This document shows positions 15,887 through 24,912 of a stretch of 64,000 nucleotides of DNA, in pieces. Each line of letters opens with the position of its first letter. Position 1 is the first letter of the stretch. The position numbers and the translations under genes were made by a program. The DNA comes from Propionibacteriales bacterium (GTDB lineage Bacteria; Actinomycetota; Actinomycetes; Propionibacteriales; Nocardioidaceae), in NCBI GenBank assembly GCA_026392415.1, contig JAPLCC010000011.1, positions 62,001 through 126,000 of the forward strand. Direction: 5' to 3'. Under the pieces are notes generated by a model. That model did not search any database. It was not told the origin of the DNA and saw only the letters and a program-made list of their open reading frames with translations.

Positions 15887-16516
15887 TCAAGCACCTTCGC
15901 GCGTGGCCAGCCCGAGGATCACCATGTCAGCCAGCTCCTGCGCCAGCGGCTCCTTCCTGAGCCGTTTGCGCTGGAGGCGGGTCACCGTGGCTTCAAACCA
16001 GATGGCGCCGAACAAGGTGTGCACCACCTGATCCGGGTCGAAGTCGCGGTGGTCCCACCAGCCGAGGTTCATCCTCACGACGTCGCCGATCTGCTTGAGC
16101 AGCGGCGAGAGGTGCTGCTTGTAGTAGCCCGCCGCAGGCTCGTCGCCGCCGAACATCATGATCCCCAGGAGCGGGGAGACCTCCTGCATGACTCCGATGA
16201 GGTCGAGGACGAACATCCGGGTCCGCTCGACCATCTCCTCGCGCGAGGACTCGCTGTCAGTCGGCGGCGCGCCCGATTCCTGCAGGAGATGCGCGACCGC
16301 GGACTGCAGCGGCTCGACGACTGCCGCCTCGAAGAGCTCTTCCTTCGACGCGAAGTGGCGGTAGAGCAGCGCCTCATTCACCCCTGCCTCGGCCGCGATG
16401 TCACGGGTCCGCGCACCGCCGAGGCCCTGGGCCACGAACACCTTTCGTGCCGAGCGGACGATCTGCTGCCGTCGCTCGTCCGCGGTAAGCCGCCGCTTGG
16501 TCGACTGCTGCGCCAT
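15887..16516 (-). CDS. TetR-family regulator, likely master repressor of the lipid/mce regulon
   Basis: A 209-residue TetR protein. The helix-turn-helix lies at about residues 12-57 (ADERRQQIVRSARKVFVAQG, then AAEAGVNEALLYRHFASKEE). The ligand domain is long enough for a lipid-type effector but carries no diagnostic motif. The ATG at 16516 has a strong GGAAGGGGAG ribosome-binding site. The gene is divergent from an HSL-family hydrolase, and both 5' regions carry the AGTAA-N4-TTACT-type dyad that recurs before the mce operon and the lipid-oxidation genes. No other TetR gene lies between 17 and 41 kb. I therefore infer that it is autoregulated and controls the whole set, probably derepressed by an acyl-CoA or similar lipid. 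Confidence 0.9.
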   Translation of the reverse strand: MAQQSTKRRLTADERRQQIVRSARKVFVAQGLGGARTRDIAAEAGVNEALLYRHFASKEELFEAAVVEPLQSAVAHLLQESGAPPTDSESSREEMVERTRMFVLDLIGVMQEVSPLLGIMMFGGDEPAAGYYKQHLSPLLKQIGDVVRMNLGWWDHRDFDPDQVVHTLFGAIWFEATVTRLQRKRLRKEPLAQELADMVILGLATREGA

Positions 16517-16549
16517 CGTGCTCCCCTTCCGTCGTACGTCGCTCCCCCA

Positions 16550-16562
16550 AGTAAACACTTAG
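16550..16562. promoter_or_regulatory. Regulon operator, site A (TetR gene)
   Basis: AGTAA-ACAC-TTAG fits the dyad AGTAA-N4-TTACT with a decayed right end. It lies 34 nt upstream of the TetR start codon. No convincing -35/-10 pair was found for this gene, but the position fits autoregulation. Confidence 0.55.
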
Positions 16563-16602
16563 CGACGTTCCACTGACCTCAGCGCCCGCCGAGCCAGACC
16601 CA

Positions 16603-16646
16603 TTGCCTCCTGCGGGAGATCAATCTAACATGAGTAATCATTTACT
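16603..16646 (+). promoter_or_regulatory. Promoter and regulon operator, site B (HSL-type hydrolase)
   Basis: A -35 TTGCCT (16603-16608) and a -10 TAACAT (16626-16631) are separated by 17 bp. The perfect dyad AGTAA-TCAT-TTACT follows at 16633-16646, over the expected transcription start and just before the AGGAGG ribosome-binding site. A bound repressor would block initiation. Confidence 0.65.
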
Positions 16647-16660
16647 TAGGAGGCAGAACG

Positions 16661-17575
16661 ATGCACGTCCCCGCTGGGGTGCTGCGAGCCGGACTCCGGC
16701 TGTCGCGCCCGATCTTCGCGTCGCACCGGATCTCGGTCGCGACCAAGCGAAAGGCCGTCGACGCCCTCGCCGGCGTCGCGCGTCCGCCCAAGGGCACCAC
16801 GTCAGAATCGACGACGATCGCCGGCGTCCCCGTGGAGCTGGTCGAGGTTCCCGAGAGCGGAGCTGGCACCCTGCTCTACCTTCACGGCGGCGGCTACGCC
16901 CTGGGCAGCGCTGCAGGTTACGAGGGCGTCGTGGCACGAATCGCCCAGGCGGCGGGCATGCGTGCCGTGGTGGTTGAGTACTCGCGATCGCCCGAAGCGG
17001 TCTTCCCGACGGCTCTCGACGAGGTGGTCGCGGTCTACCGCGCGCTGCTCGCCGACCCCAACCGTGGCACAGTGGTGGTCGCCGGCGACTCCGCAGGCGG
17101 CGGCCTCAGCTTGGCCTTCGCCATGAAGGTCCGCGACCTCGGCCTGGCTCCGCTGGGCGGCGTCGGCCTGATCTGCCCCTGGCTCGACCTCGTGGCCGAT
17201 GCCGAAGGCACCCGCGTGGCGCGGCGCGATCCGCTCATCATCCCCACGATGCTGCGTGGCTGGGTCGGCGCCTACACCGGAGGCGTGACCGACCCCTCGG
17301 ACCCGCTGGTCTCCCCCGCGCGCGGGGACATCACCGGCCTGCCGCCGGTGATCCTGCACTCCGCGCAGGACGACCCGATCGCGGCCGACGCCGAGGCGCT
17401 CGAGCGCTCCTTCCAGAACGCAGGCCTGGCGGACCGCCTCGAGCACCGGTCGTGGCCCCGTCGCTGGCACTGCTTCCACCTCCAGGCAGGCCTCTTCCAC
17501 GATGCGGACGAGGCGCTCGAGCACATCGGCGCCGGGCTTGCCCGCGCGGCGGAGCGCGAACACGACGCCACCTGA
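16661..17575 (+). CDS. Alpha/beta hydrolase, hormone-sensitive-lipase family
   Basis: A 304-residue esterase/lipase of the HSL (bacterial family IV) group. The oxyanion-hole motif HGGG begins at His75, the nucleophile is Ser144 in GDSAGG, the acid is probably Asp238 in HSAQDDPI, and the catalytic His is about 270 in RRWHCFH. No signal peptide is evident, so it should act in the cytoplasm or at the membrane on short- to medium-chain esters. The ATG at 16661 follows a strong GGAGG. Operator site B covers its promoter, and it is divergent from the TetR regulator, so it is probably the first target of that regulator and may release the acyl product that is sensed (inference). Confidence 0.92.
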   Translation: MHVPAGVLRAGLRLSRPIFASHRISVATKRKAVDALAGVARPPKGTTSESTTIAGVPVELVEVPESGAGTLLYLHGGGYALGSAAGYEGVVARIAQAAGMRAVVVEYSRSPEAVFPTALDEVVAVYRALLADPNRGTVVVAGDSAGGGLSLAFAMKVRDLGLAPLGGVGLICPWLDLVADAEGTRVARRDPLIIPTMLRGWVGAYTGGVTDPSDPLVSPARGDITGLPPVILHSAQDDPIAADAEALERSFQNAGLADRLEHRSWPRRWHCFHLQAGLFHDADEALEHIGAGLARAAEREHDAT

Positions 17576-17594
17576 GGGATGTCGCCCACGAGTC

Positions 17595-17622
17595 GTGGCC
17601 CCGCTCCTCGGCGCGGGGCCAC
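17595..17622. terminator. GC-rich hairpin between convergent genes
   Basis: GTGGCCCCGC and GCGGGGCCAC form a perfect 10-bp stem with an 8-nt loop between the hydrolase (ending 17575) and the parvulin gene (ending 17655). It has no U-tract, as is usual in high-GC actinobacteria, and could serve both strands. Confidence 0.6.
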
Positions 17623-17654
17623 GCCCCTTCCCGTACTTCGCCGACTCGGCCGCG

Positions 17655-18761
17655 TCAGTCGACCGGCGCGGCATCGTCCACCGGCGGACCGATCCGGGGC
17701 GGGGTGTCCGGGGACGGAGGGCGGTACTCGTCGGCGTACACCACTCCGGAGCGCGCAATGGCCTCCGCCATCCACGCCGTCCACACCTCGAGCTGCTTCC
17801 GGCTGCGCAGCGAGGCGCGCAGGGTCTCCCTCGTCTCGGCGAGACGCAGTGCCCGGGCCTCGACGACCTCGGTGACCACCCCGACGTTCCAACCGTCGCC
17901 GAGCTGGAGCGGTCCGAACGGGCTCCCCGGACGAGCGGCGAAGGCCGCCTCGGCATAGGGACGCTCGAGCTCGTCCGCCACCCGGCGCCCCAACCGTCCA
18001 CCGACGTCTCGCGAGGTCGCGTCGAGCGAGACCTCACGAGCGAGTGCGGCGAACGACTCCCCAGCCCTGAGGCGTTGTAGGACCTCCCGCGCCCCCGCCT
18101 CGGTGTCGACGACGATGTTGCTGAGGGCGCGTTGCTCGGGCGTGCGCATCCGGTCCGCGTTGGCGACGAACTCGGCGCGCACCTCGGCGTCCGATGGGAC
18201 CGGCACGTCCGAGGTGACCTGCTCGTACAGGCGGCTCGTCTCGAGCGTACGACGGATCTCGTCGAGCACGTCCTTCTCGGAGACGCCGACCTCGGCCATG
18301 AATTCGTCCAGGTTGGACCGGTCGCCGCCGAGCCGCTCCTCCACGACCTTCGCCAGCCCCGCTCGGGCATCGTCGTCGGAGACCGAGACGCCGGCCGCGT
18401 CGGCCTCCTCGTCGAGGACCATGCTGAGCGCCATCGACTTCGCCGCCTCGCGCCGAAAATTGGCACGCTCCGGCCCTTGCTCCGGCTCGCGCAGACGGTA
18501 GAGCGCGACGAGGGTGTCAATCCTCCGCTCGAGCGCGGCCTCCGTGATGGTGCGTTCGCCCACACGGAAGGCGTCGCCGTCGTCCAGTCCGTCGCCCGGC
18601 GACGGCACGAGAACGACCGCCAGAGCAACGCCCACCGCCACAAGCACGGCAACGAGCGCGGCGACCGCCTTGCGCCGTCGGGTCCAGCCCGCGACCGCCT
18701 CCCTCCATCCCCAGGGGCGGAGCGGGGGCCGAGTCCGGAAGAGCTCGCGCACCGACTTCAT
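17655..18761 (-). CDS. SurA/parvulin-like peptidyl-prolyl isomerase at the end of the mce operon
   Basis: A 368-residue single-span membrane protein. A basic cytosolic N terminus precedes one membrane segment (AVAALVAVLVAVGVALAVVL, about 32-51). An extracytoplasmic SurA-N-like helical domain (about 65-190) follows, then a parvulin/rotamase domain (about 200-315; RALSNIVVDTEAGAREVLQ, GGRLGRR). The C-terminal tail is proline-rich. It should assist folding of exported proteins, plausibly the MCE proteins themselves. Its ATG overlaps the stop of the RND gene (ATGA), making it the last cistron of the mce operon. Classical mce operons carry mam accessory genes here instead, so this is an unusual passenger. 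Confidence 0.85.
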   Translation of the reverse strand: MKSVRELFRTRPPLRPWGWREAVAGWTRRRKAVAALVAVLVAVGVALAVVLVPSPGDGLDDGDAFRVGERTITEAALERRIDTLVALYRLREPEQGPERANFRREAAKSMALSMVLDEEADAAGVSVSDDDARAGLAKVVEERLGGDRSNLDEFMAEVGVSEKDVLDEIRRTLETSRLYEQVTSDVPVPSDAEVRAEFVANADRMRTPEQRALSNIVVDTEAGAREVLQRLRAGESFAALAREVSLDATSRDVGGRLGRRVADELERPYAEAAFAARPGSPFGPLQLGDGWNVGVVTEVVEARALRLAETRETLRASLRSRKQLEVWTAWMAEAIARSGVVYADEYRPPSPDTPPRIGPPVDDAAPVD

Positions 18762-21052
18762 GGGTGGACCTCCTCAACGAGGGATGGGTCTTCGGATCCG
18801 TGGAGCGCGGCCACGGTCACGCGGGCCGCGACGTACGAGCAGGCCACGCCGACCGCGAGGACCGTCCCAAAGGAACGGAGCACTTCGAGGTCCGAGACCC
18901 ACAGCGCGGCGTACCCGACAGCTCCGGCCAGTGCGACCGCTGCCACGCTGCGCCCCGACGTCTCCGGCCGCGGCTCCCTAGGGCGGGGAAGGATGGTGGC
19001 GAACTCGCAGGCCGTCACCGCCACCAGCGCACCCACGGTGAGAGTGAGCGGGCTCAGGCCGACATCGAACACCCACAGGCCGAAGTAGAGCATTCCCGCC
19101 GCGGTCGCCGACGCCACGGCGACGCTGACCGCCGTCCGAGCGGAGCGCAGGCCGACGCCCACCACCAGTGCGGCAGCAACGATGCCGATGCCCGCGACCA
19201 AGTACCGGCCCGAGGACAGCAGGTCCAGCCCGCGCGCGGTCACCACCGGGAGCCCGACCACTTCCGCGACGTACCCCTCCGGCGGCTCGGGGAGGGTCCG
19301 CGACAGCTCGTCCACCAGCTGGGCCTGCCGCTGGACGTCGTCGAGCTCGACGCCGAATGTCGACTGGATCACGTCGCGCTCGGGCCCGACGGCCGCGCCC
19401 AGCAGGTACGCCGGCACCAGTCCGGCACCAGCCTCCACCTGTTCGGGGCTCGGGTCCGGACCCAGGAAGCCCAGCAGGCGGTCCGCCGTCAGAAGGGGGC
19501 GGAGCCGGTCGCCATGCGCACGGACCACCGCCGTCTCGACCGACCGGCTCCACGCCAGGGCCTCGGGCGTCAGGATGTCGGGACCGCGCAGCACGATCGC
19601 GAGCTCGCCCGAGAACCCCAGGACGTTCTCCGCCTCGACGAGCTCACGCAGCTGCGGATGCCCGGCGACGAGCTCTCGGGGGCTGGTCTGCACCTCCATG
19701 TCCCCAAGCGCCCACCAGCCGACAGCGGCCGGCACCGCCAGCAGGACCAGCAGGACGACGGCCACGGCACGTCCCGGCACGGCGCGGAGCCCACCGTCCG
19801 CGGGCGCGTCTGGCTCGGGAGTCGGCTCGGGTTGACCGAGCGTCTCGACCGGCGGGAAGAACGGCCTGAGCACGACGGTCCAGCCGATCGTGGCCGCCAG
19901 CCCCAACGCGAGGGCGAGGCCGAGCTCGTCCACGAAGCCCAGGGGGGAGGCGACGAGTGCCAGGAAGGCGGCCGCGGCGCCCGCCGCAGCGACCAGTACG
20001 CGCCGGTGCCGGCCGGGCTGCCAGAGGTAGAGCGCGAAGTCGGTGCCCACGCCGAGCATGACGGGGAGAAAGGCGACGACCGCGAGCGACGGGGGCCTGC
20101 CGAGCAGGCCTGCCGCCCCCACCACGGTCGTCGCACCCAGGATCGAGGAGACGAGCGGCAACAACCGCAGGCGGCGGCGCCGGCTCCAAGGCAGCAGCAG
20201 CAAGACGAGCGCGACGCCTCCCAGCGCGACCGCGCCCACGACCGGCACCTCGTCCTCGACCGATGCCGAGAGGGACGATGTCAGCACCGGAACGCCGACG
20301 ACCTGGGTGTCGTCCACCGCGAGCCCGGCGTCGGCGACGACCGAACGGACCGCACGGACGACGGCGGCATTCCTCCTTTGGTCCAGCCCCGCGGCAGGCC
20401 GCACGAGGAGCGTGACGCGGCGGGCGTCCGGCAGCAGGAACCGCCACTGCGGACGCGGCTCGCCTCGATCGTCCAGAAGGACCGCCGCCACGAACTCGGG
20501 GTTCGACAGGGTCGGCAGACCCGTCGGCATCGCCTGCACCACCAGCTGGGAGTACCGACGGTCGATGCGTGCCACGGCACGGTCGCCGGCGGCCCTGACC
20601 TGGATCTTCGTGAGGCCGTCGGCGCGCGCCTGTCGCTCGGCCAGGTTCCGGGCGGCGTCGCGGGTCCCCGCGACCTGGCGGAGCAGTGCTTGGGCCGCCC
20701 CCGCCGACTGGTTGAGGATCGTGCCGGGACCATAGACCGACACGACGTCGTCAACTCGCGACAGGGCGCCCTCCAGCGCGACCAAGAGCGCCAGCTGCTC
20801 CGGGTCCAGCAGCAGTCCGCGCGGCCCGTCGCCGCGCAGGAGGACGACCACCGGCTCCGCCCCGAAGGTGGACTCCCGCTGCTCGTAGTCGGCCTGCGCG
20901 GCGTCGCCGGCAGGCAGGAAGGACGCGATCGTGGTCTCGACCTCGGCGCGGGCCAGGCCCCACCCCACGAGCGCGAGGATGCAGCTGACGATCAGCACCC
21001 GCACAAGGCGCCGCGCACCGGGCGCCCGCTCGCGGCCGATCGACGCACTCAT
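18758..21052 (-). CDS. RND/MMPL-family transporter linked to the mce operon
   Basis: A 764-residue polytopic protein with duplicated RND topology. TM1 is at about 18-38, the first porter domain at 40-240, and the first bundle carries LGVGTDFALYLW. The second half starts near residue 430 with another TM and porter domain; its bundle carries VAVTACEFATIL at the place where MMPL proteins usually have an Asp-Tyr pair. The second relay site is therefore altered to Glu-Phe. The family exports lipids and related hydrophobic substrates. It is coupled to the last MCE gene upstream (ATGA) and to the parvulin gene downstream (ATGA), so it is made in step with the lipid importer. A role in moving lipid between envelope layers alongside the Mce complex is inference. 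Confidence 0.87.
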   Translation of the reverse strand: MSASIGRERAPGARRLVRVLIVSCILALVGWGLARAEVETTIASFLPAGDAAQADYEQRESTFGAEPVVVLLRGDGPRGLLLDPEQLALLVALEGALSRVDDVVSVYGPGTILNQSAGAAQALLRQVAGTRDAARNLAERQARADGLTKIQVRAAGDRAVARIDRRYSQLVVQAMPTGLPTLSNPEFVAAVLLDDRGEPRPQWRFLLPDARRVTLLVRPAAGLDQRRNAAVVRAVRSVVADAGLAVDDTQVVGVPVLTSSLSASVEDEVPVVGAVALGGVALVLLLLPWSRRRRLRLLPLVSSILGATTVVGAAGLLGRPPSLAVVAFLPVMLGVGTDFALYLWQPGRHRRVLVAAAGAAAAFLALVASPLGFVDELGLALALGLAATIGWTVVLRPFFPPVETLGQPEPTPEPDAPADGGLRAVPGRAVAVVLLVLLAVPAAVGWWALGDMEVQTSPRELVAGHPQLRELVEAENVLGFSGELAIVLRGPDILTPEALAWSRSVETAVVRAHGDRLRPLLTADRLLGFLGPDPSPEQVEAGAGLVPAYLLGAAVGPERDVIQSTFGVELDDVQRQAQLVDELSRTLPEPPEGYVAEVVGLPVVTARGLDLLSSGRYLVAGIGIVAAALVVGVGLRSARTAVSVAVASATAAGMLYFGLWVFDVGLSPLTLTVGALVAVTACEFATILPRPREPRPETSGRSVAAVALAGAVGYAALWVSDLEVLRSFGTVLAVGVACSYVAARVTVAALHGSEDPSLVEEVHP

Positions 21053-22338
21053 CGGTCTCGTTCCACCCTCGGGTAGGTCCCGCCGAACGGGTCGAGCCGT
21101 CCTGCCCCGCCGGGCGTCGGATACGGGTTCGCGTAGTGGAGCGGGTTCAGCTCCGGAAGCTTGAGGGGGCTGCCGCGGAGACTGTCCTGGCTGAAGATCG
21201 CAGCCAGGCGCGCCGGACGCACCCCGTTCTCGACGGGGAAGTCGAACGAACCGCCGAAGTTGCCGAAGAACGACCCGATGTCGTACGCGTAGGGCTGCAC
21301 GTAGCCCAGGACGGGGTTGACGTTTCGGAGCAGGATGTCCAGCGCCGGGCTGACGTCGGTGAGGTTGCCCGCGAGGCCCGGCAGCTCGGCAAGCGTGCCG
21401 TCGGCGCGCCGCAGGGCGCTCAGCGCGACCGGCATCACCGCCCTGAGGTCTCGCGTCACCGGGGGCAGCTGGCGCAGCGCGACGCGCAGGTTCGCGGCCG
21501 AGGCCTCCAGGTCGGCGGCCACGGGCCGCAGATCGTCTGAGAGATCACCCAGCGCGACCCCCGCACCCTCGGCCGCGGCCAGCAGCTCAGGCAGGCTGCG
21601 CACCGTTCGCGCCAGATTGTCCTTGCGCTCGGCAAGCGTCGTCGTGATCTTCTCCGAACTGTCGATGAGCGAGGTGAGCGCCGTCCGGCGGGTGTTCAGC
21701 GAGGCCAGCAGGGTGGTCGTGTGCCGGACCAGGTCGGCAAGGTCGGCCGACTGGGCAGCAAGGGCGTCAGTGGCAGTGAAACCCTCCCGGCCGATGCGGC
21801 CCAATCCGTCACGGGCCTGCTGGACGCTCTCCTCCGTCCCGTCGGTCACGGCGCCGACGCGGGTCAACGCCGAGGCGAGCGACGCGCGCGTCGCGGGGTC
21901 GAAGGTGGTGACCACCTCGTCAATGTCGACAGCTGGGACCACGGACTCGGCAGACAGGGCGGCTCCGTCCTCGATCGCCTCGCCGTCACCGTCCTCGACG
22001 ACGACCATCGACTGCCCGATCAGGGACTTCAGGCCGATCCGGACCGTGACGCCCCCGTGGAGCGGGGCGACCGAGGCATCAAGTTCGAGCGCCACTCGGA
22101 CCTGCTCGCCCTCGACCTCCCTGGAGACGACCTTGCCGACCCGCACCCCGGCGACGCGCACGTCACCGCCGTCCTGGAGGTTCTTGATGTCGCTCGCGAG
22201 GAAGCTCACCCGGTAGTCGTCCCCCGCCGGGAGCCCTCCCCCAGCCCTGGACCACAGATAAACGAAGCCGAGCACGCAGCCCAGAGCCACGATCAGCGTG
22301 ACCGCCACCGATCGCCGCAGGTGCCACCGCCGCGTCAT
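21049..22338 (-). CDS. MCE-family lipid-transport protein, sixth of six (MceF position)
   Basis: A 429-residue protein with an uncleaved N-terminal membrane anchor ([20 protein letters not shown]), an MCE/MlaD domain at about 40-115 ([20 protein letters not shown], with RVGKV), and a long helical region of heptad-like repeats to about residue 300. The C terminus is Pro/Gly-rich. MCE proteins of one operon assemble as a hexamer that forms a tunnel carrying lipids from the outer envelope to the YrbE permeases. It is the last of six paralogues and overlaps its neighbours by ATGA on both sides. Confidence 0.88.
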   Translation of the reverse strand: MTRRWHLRRSVAVTLIVALGCVLGFVYLWSRAGGGLPAGDDYRVSFLASDIKNLQDGGDVRVAGVRVGKVVSREVEGEQVRVALELDASVAPLHGGVTVRIGLKSLIGQSMVVVEDGDGEAIEDGAALSAESVVPAVDIDEVVTTFDPATRASLASALTRVGAVTDGTEESVQQARDGLGRIGREGFTATDALAAQSADLADLVRHTTTLLASLNTRRTALTSLIDSSEKITTTLAERKDNLARTVRSLPELLAAAEGAGVALGDLSDDLRPVAADLEASAANLRVALRQLPPVTRDLRAVMPVALSALRRADGTLAELPGLAGNLTDVSPALDILLRNVNPVLGYVQPYAYDIGSFFGNFGGSFDFPVENGVRPARLAAIFSQDSLRGSPLKLPELNPLHYANPYPTPGGAGRLDPFGGTYPRVERDR

Positions 22339-23579
22339 CGCGAACCTCCGTCGACGCCGTCGTCGCCCAGACCACCGGTCGGGTTGGTGAGGTCGAGGAT
22401 CAGATCCGCCCGGCCGAGACCGCCGTTGGCGTCGAACAGGCTGAAGGCGGACGAGGTCTGGTAGGTGAAGGCAGCCAAGTCACCCAGCCACGGCACGATA
22501 CGGGCCGTCGCTGCCGGCAGGTCGGCCGTCACCGCCCGGAGATCGGACAGGGCGGGGGCGGCGTTGCGGGCGAAGGGAGCCAGGTCCGCTACCACGGGGA
22601 CCGCGTCCGTCACGACCGGCGAGAGGTCGGCGACGAACTGGCGGGCCGACGTCACCGTGCCCGTGAGGCTCTCGACCCCTTGCTCGACCTCGGGCACGGC
22701 GGCGACGAGGTCGTCCAGAGCAGGGTCGAGCGCCGTCGTCACATCAGTCACGTCGCTCAGCGCGCCATCGAGGTCGCGGGTGAAGCCCGGCAGCGACCGC
22801 AGCGACCTCGCGAGCTCGTCGTCGCGTCGTACCAGCGCCCGGAGGGTGCGGTCCATGCCGCGGGTCAGGTCCGCAAGGCGTGGACCGTCGGCCCCGACAG
22901 CGCGGACGATGACGGCCAGCGACGAGACGAGTCGTGCGATGTGCTCACGCCGCTGGACAAGCGAGGTCACGACGGGCTCGAAGACGTTGAGCGTCCGGGA
23001 CGTCGCCGCCAGGCCCTTCGGCAGGTCCTTGTCGGTCGTCGCCAGCGCGACGGACGCCTGGTCGAGCAGCGGCGTCAGCGCCGCACGGGCACGCTCGTCC
23101 AGCTCGTCGAGCACCTCGTAGGGCTGCACCAGACGGCGAGTCTGGCTCACCGGTACGACAGCCCCCTCGTCGAGGACCGGTGCGTCCGGCGAGCCCGGGT
23201 TGAGCTCGACGTACATGACGTTCAGCGGCGACTTCGACCGCAGCACCAGCCGCGCGTTCGCGTAGACGCGATGCTCCGGCTCGATCTCCATGGTCAGCCG
23301 GGCGTTGCCGCTCTCGGTGACCTCGGCCGCGGTGATCCGTCCGACCCGGACGCCCGCGATCCGGACCTCCTGCGGCGCCTCGGGCCGCACTCCGGGGGCC
23401 TTGTCGAAGTCTGCGACCAACCGGAAGGAGTCCTGCCAGGGGAGTCTGGTCTGCTGGTGAGCCAGGTTGTAGCCCGCGCAGCCAAGGCCCAGGGTCACGC
23501 AGATCAGCACCGCCGCGACGTCGCGTCCCAAGCCCGGGGTGTTCGCGAGCCGCTCCCGGTAGGTGGCGAGCTTCCTCAT
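22335..23579 (-). CDS. MCE-family lipid-transport protein, fifth of six (MceE position)
   Basis: A 414-residue MCE protein: N-terminal hydrophobic segment (DVAAVLICVTLGLGCAGYNL, about 20-39), MCE domain at about 50-125 (FDKAPGVRPEAPQEVRIAG, then RVGRI), and a helical rod to about 330. In mycobacteria the protein at this position is a lipoprotein (LprK/MceE). Here a Cys does end the hydrophobic segment, but the preceding residues GLG do not make a standard lipobox, so a transmembrane anchor is more likely. The start ATG overlaps the stop of the fourth MCE gene. Confidence 0.87.
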   Translation of the reverse strand: MRKLATYRERLANTPGLGRDVAAVLICVTLGLGCAGYNLAHQQTRLPWQDSFRLVADFDKAPGVRPEAPQEVRIAGVRVGRITAAEVTESGNARLTMEIEPEHRVYANARLVLRSKSPLNVMYVELNPGSPDAPVLDEGAVVPVSQTRRLVQPYEVLDELDERARAALTPLLDQASVALATTDKDLPKGLAATSRTLNVFEPVVTSLVQRREHIARLVSSLAVIVRAVGADGPRLADLTRGMDRTLRALVRRDDELARSLRSLPGFTRDLDGALSDVTDVTTALDPALDDLVAAVPEVEQGVESLTGTVTSARQFVADLSPVVTDAVPVVADLAPFARNAAPALSDLRAVTADLPAATARIVPWLGDLAAFTYQTSSAFSLFDANGGLGRADLILDLTNPTGGLGDDGVDGGSR

Positions 23580-24910
23580 CGGCCCAGCACCTCCGGGACC
23601 AGCGCTGCCAGCGCCTCGTCGAGCTGCAGCGGCGCCAACGTGCCGACGCTCACACCCGCTTGGAAGTTGAGCAAAGAGCCCTGGGGGTCGTGCTCCTGGG
23701 AGGCGCGGTCGATGTTGAGCACCATGTAGCCAATCTCTTCGTAGAACTTGTTGTCCGCCTGCACGCCGCCACCGGTGTCCTTGAACGGCCCCGTGCCGCG
23801 GTAGGTGCTGCCCAGGGTCGAGAGGATGGGGCCGTTGAGCCGGTCGATGACCGGGCCGTCGACGTCGCGGACCACGCCGGTCGCATACGACGCCACCGGG
23901 ACCAGGTCGCGCACCAGCGGACGGGTCGCCCGCAGCAGGCGCGGCAGCTGCCGGGCCAGCGGCGTCGCCTCGCGCAGGAGCGGCACGAGCTCGCGCGTGA
24001 GCGGATCCAGGTTCCGCGCTGTCGGCAGCAGCTCCGTCGCAGCCGTGTCGAGCTTGCCGAGGGTCACGGTCAGGTCGTCGGACGCGGCATCGGCCGAGGC
24101 GAGAGCAGCCGGCAGGGCGTCGACCGTCGACGCGAGCTCGTCCGACTCGGCCGCGAGCACCCTGGTCGTGGCGTGCAGGCCCCGCAGCGCGCCGTCGAGG
24201 TGGGCTTGCTGGCCGACCAGCGCGTCAGCGGTGCTGCGCAGGTCGGTGACCAGCCCCGGAAGGTCGGTCGCCGGGCGGTTGCCGCGAGCGGCGACCCACA
24301 GCTGTCCCCCGGGGACCATGATCCGCTTCGACGCCCGGGTGAGCTCGCCGAGCTCGTCGGCAGTACGTCCGTTCAGCGTCGCGCCGAGTCGCGTCGTCGT
24401 ACGCTGCAGGGCCGAACGGGTCGGCGACGGCAGCGCGGCGAGCACCTGGTCCAGCTCGACCGGCGTCCGCGTCCGCGCCTGCGGGATCGTGCGGCCGTCG
24501 TACTCACCACCGCCGCCGGGCAGCAGCTCGACCGCATAGGCACCGCCCAGGATCGTCAGGGGCTGGATCCTCGCCGATGGCGCGTCCCCCAGCTTGGCGA
24601 CGGCGTCGTCGTCCACATCGAGCTCGACCGACGTGGTTCCGTCCGCTCTCTCGTCGACCGACGCCACGACACCCACCTGGAGGCCGGCCATCTTGACCCG
24701 GGTTTCGCCCGCGATGAGGTTGGCGTTCTCAGAAAGCTCGACCCGGACGGTCTCGCCGCCGCGCAACTGCAGGGCGATCGCACTCTTGAAGTAGAGCCCG
24801 AACATGGTGACGGCGAGCACCGTCAGGACCATCGCGGCCTTGCGCCGCGGCGTCGCGCCGAGGGTGCCGAGGGCTTGCGCGGCACGGCCCGCGCGGAGGG
24901 AAGTCTGCAT
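23576..24910 (-). CDS. MCE-family lipid-transport protein, fourth of six (MceD position)
   Basis: A 444-residue MCE protein. The ATG at 24910 (MQTSLRAGRAAQALG) was chosen because it lies just downstream of the preceding gene's stop and directly before the membrane anchor AAMVLTVLAVTMFGLYFKSA (about 25-44). The MCE domain follows (about 50-125; VRVELSENANLIAGETRVKM). A helical region then extends to about 350 and ends in a distinct C-terminal segment containing FYEEIGYMVLNIDRASQEHD. It is a subunit of the hexameric lipid tunnel. Confidence 0.87.
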   Translation of the reverse strand: MQTSLRAGRAAQALGTLGATPRRKAAMVLTVLAVTMFGLYFKSAIALQLRGGETVRVELSENANLIAGETRVKMAGLQVGVVASVDERADGTTSVELDVDDDAVAKLGDAPSARIQPLTILGGAYAVELLPGGGGEYDGRTIPQARTRTPVELDQVLAALPSPTRSALQRTTTRLGATLNGRTADELGELTRASKRIMVPGGQLWVAARGNRPATDLPGLVTDLRSTADALVGQQAHLDGALRGLHATTRVLAAESDELASTVDALPAALASADAASDDLTVTLGKLDTAATELLPTARNLDPLTRELVPLLREATPLARQLPRLLRATRPLVRDLVPVASYATGVVRDVDGPVIDRLNGPILSTLGSTYRGTGPFKDTGGGVQADNKFYEEIGYMVLNIDRASQEHDPQGSLLNFQAGVSVGTLAPLQLDEALAALVPEVLGR

Positions 24911-24912
24911 GG

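Noticed and set aside
15700..15894. A 64-codon minus-strand frame upstream of the GGDEF-EAL gene
   Set aside because: No ribosome-binding site, no similarity or hydrophobic pattern, and it overlaps the tandem repeat; treated as non-coding.
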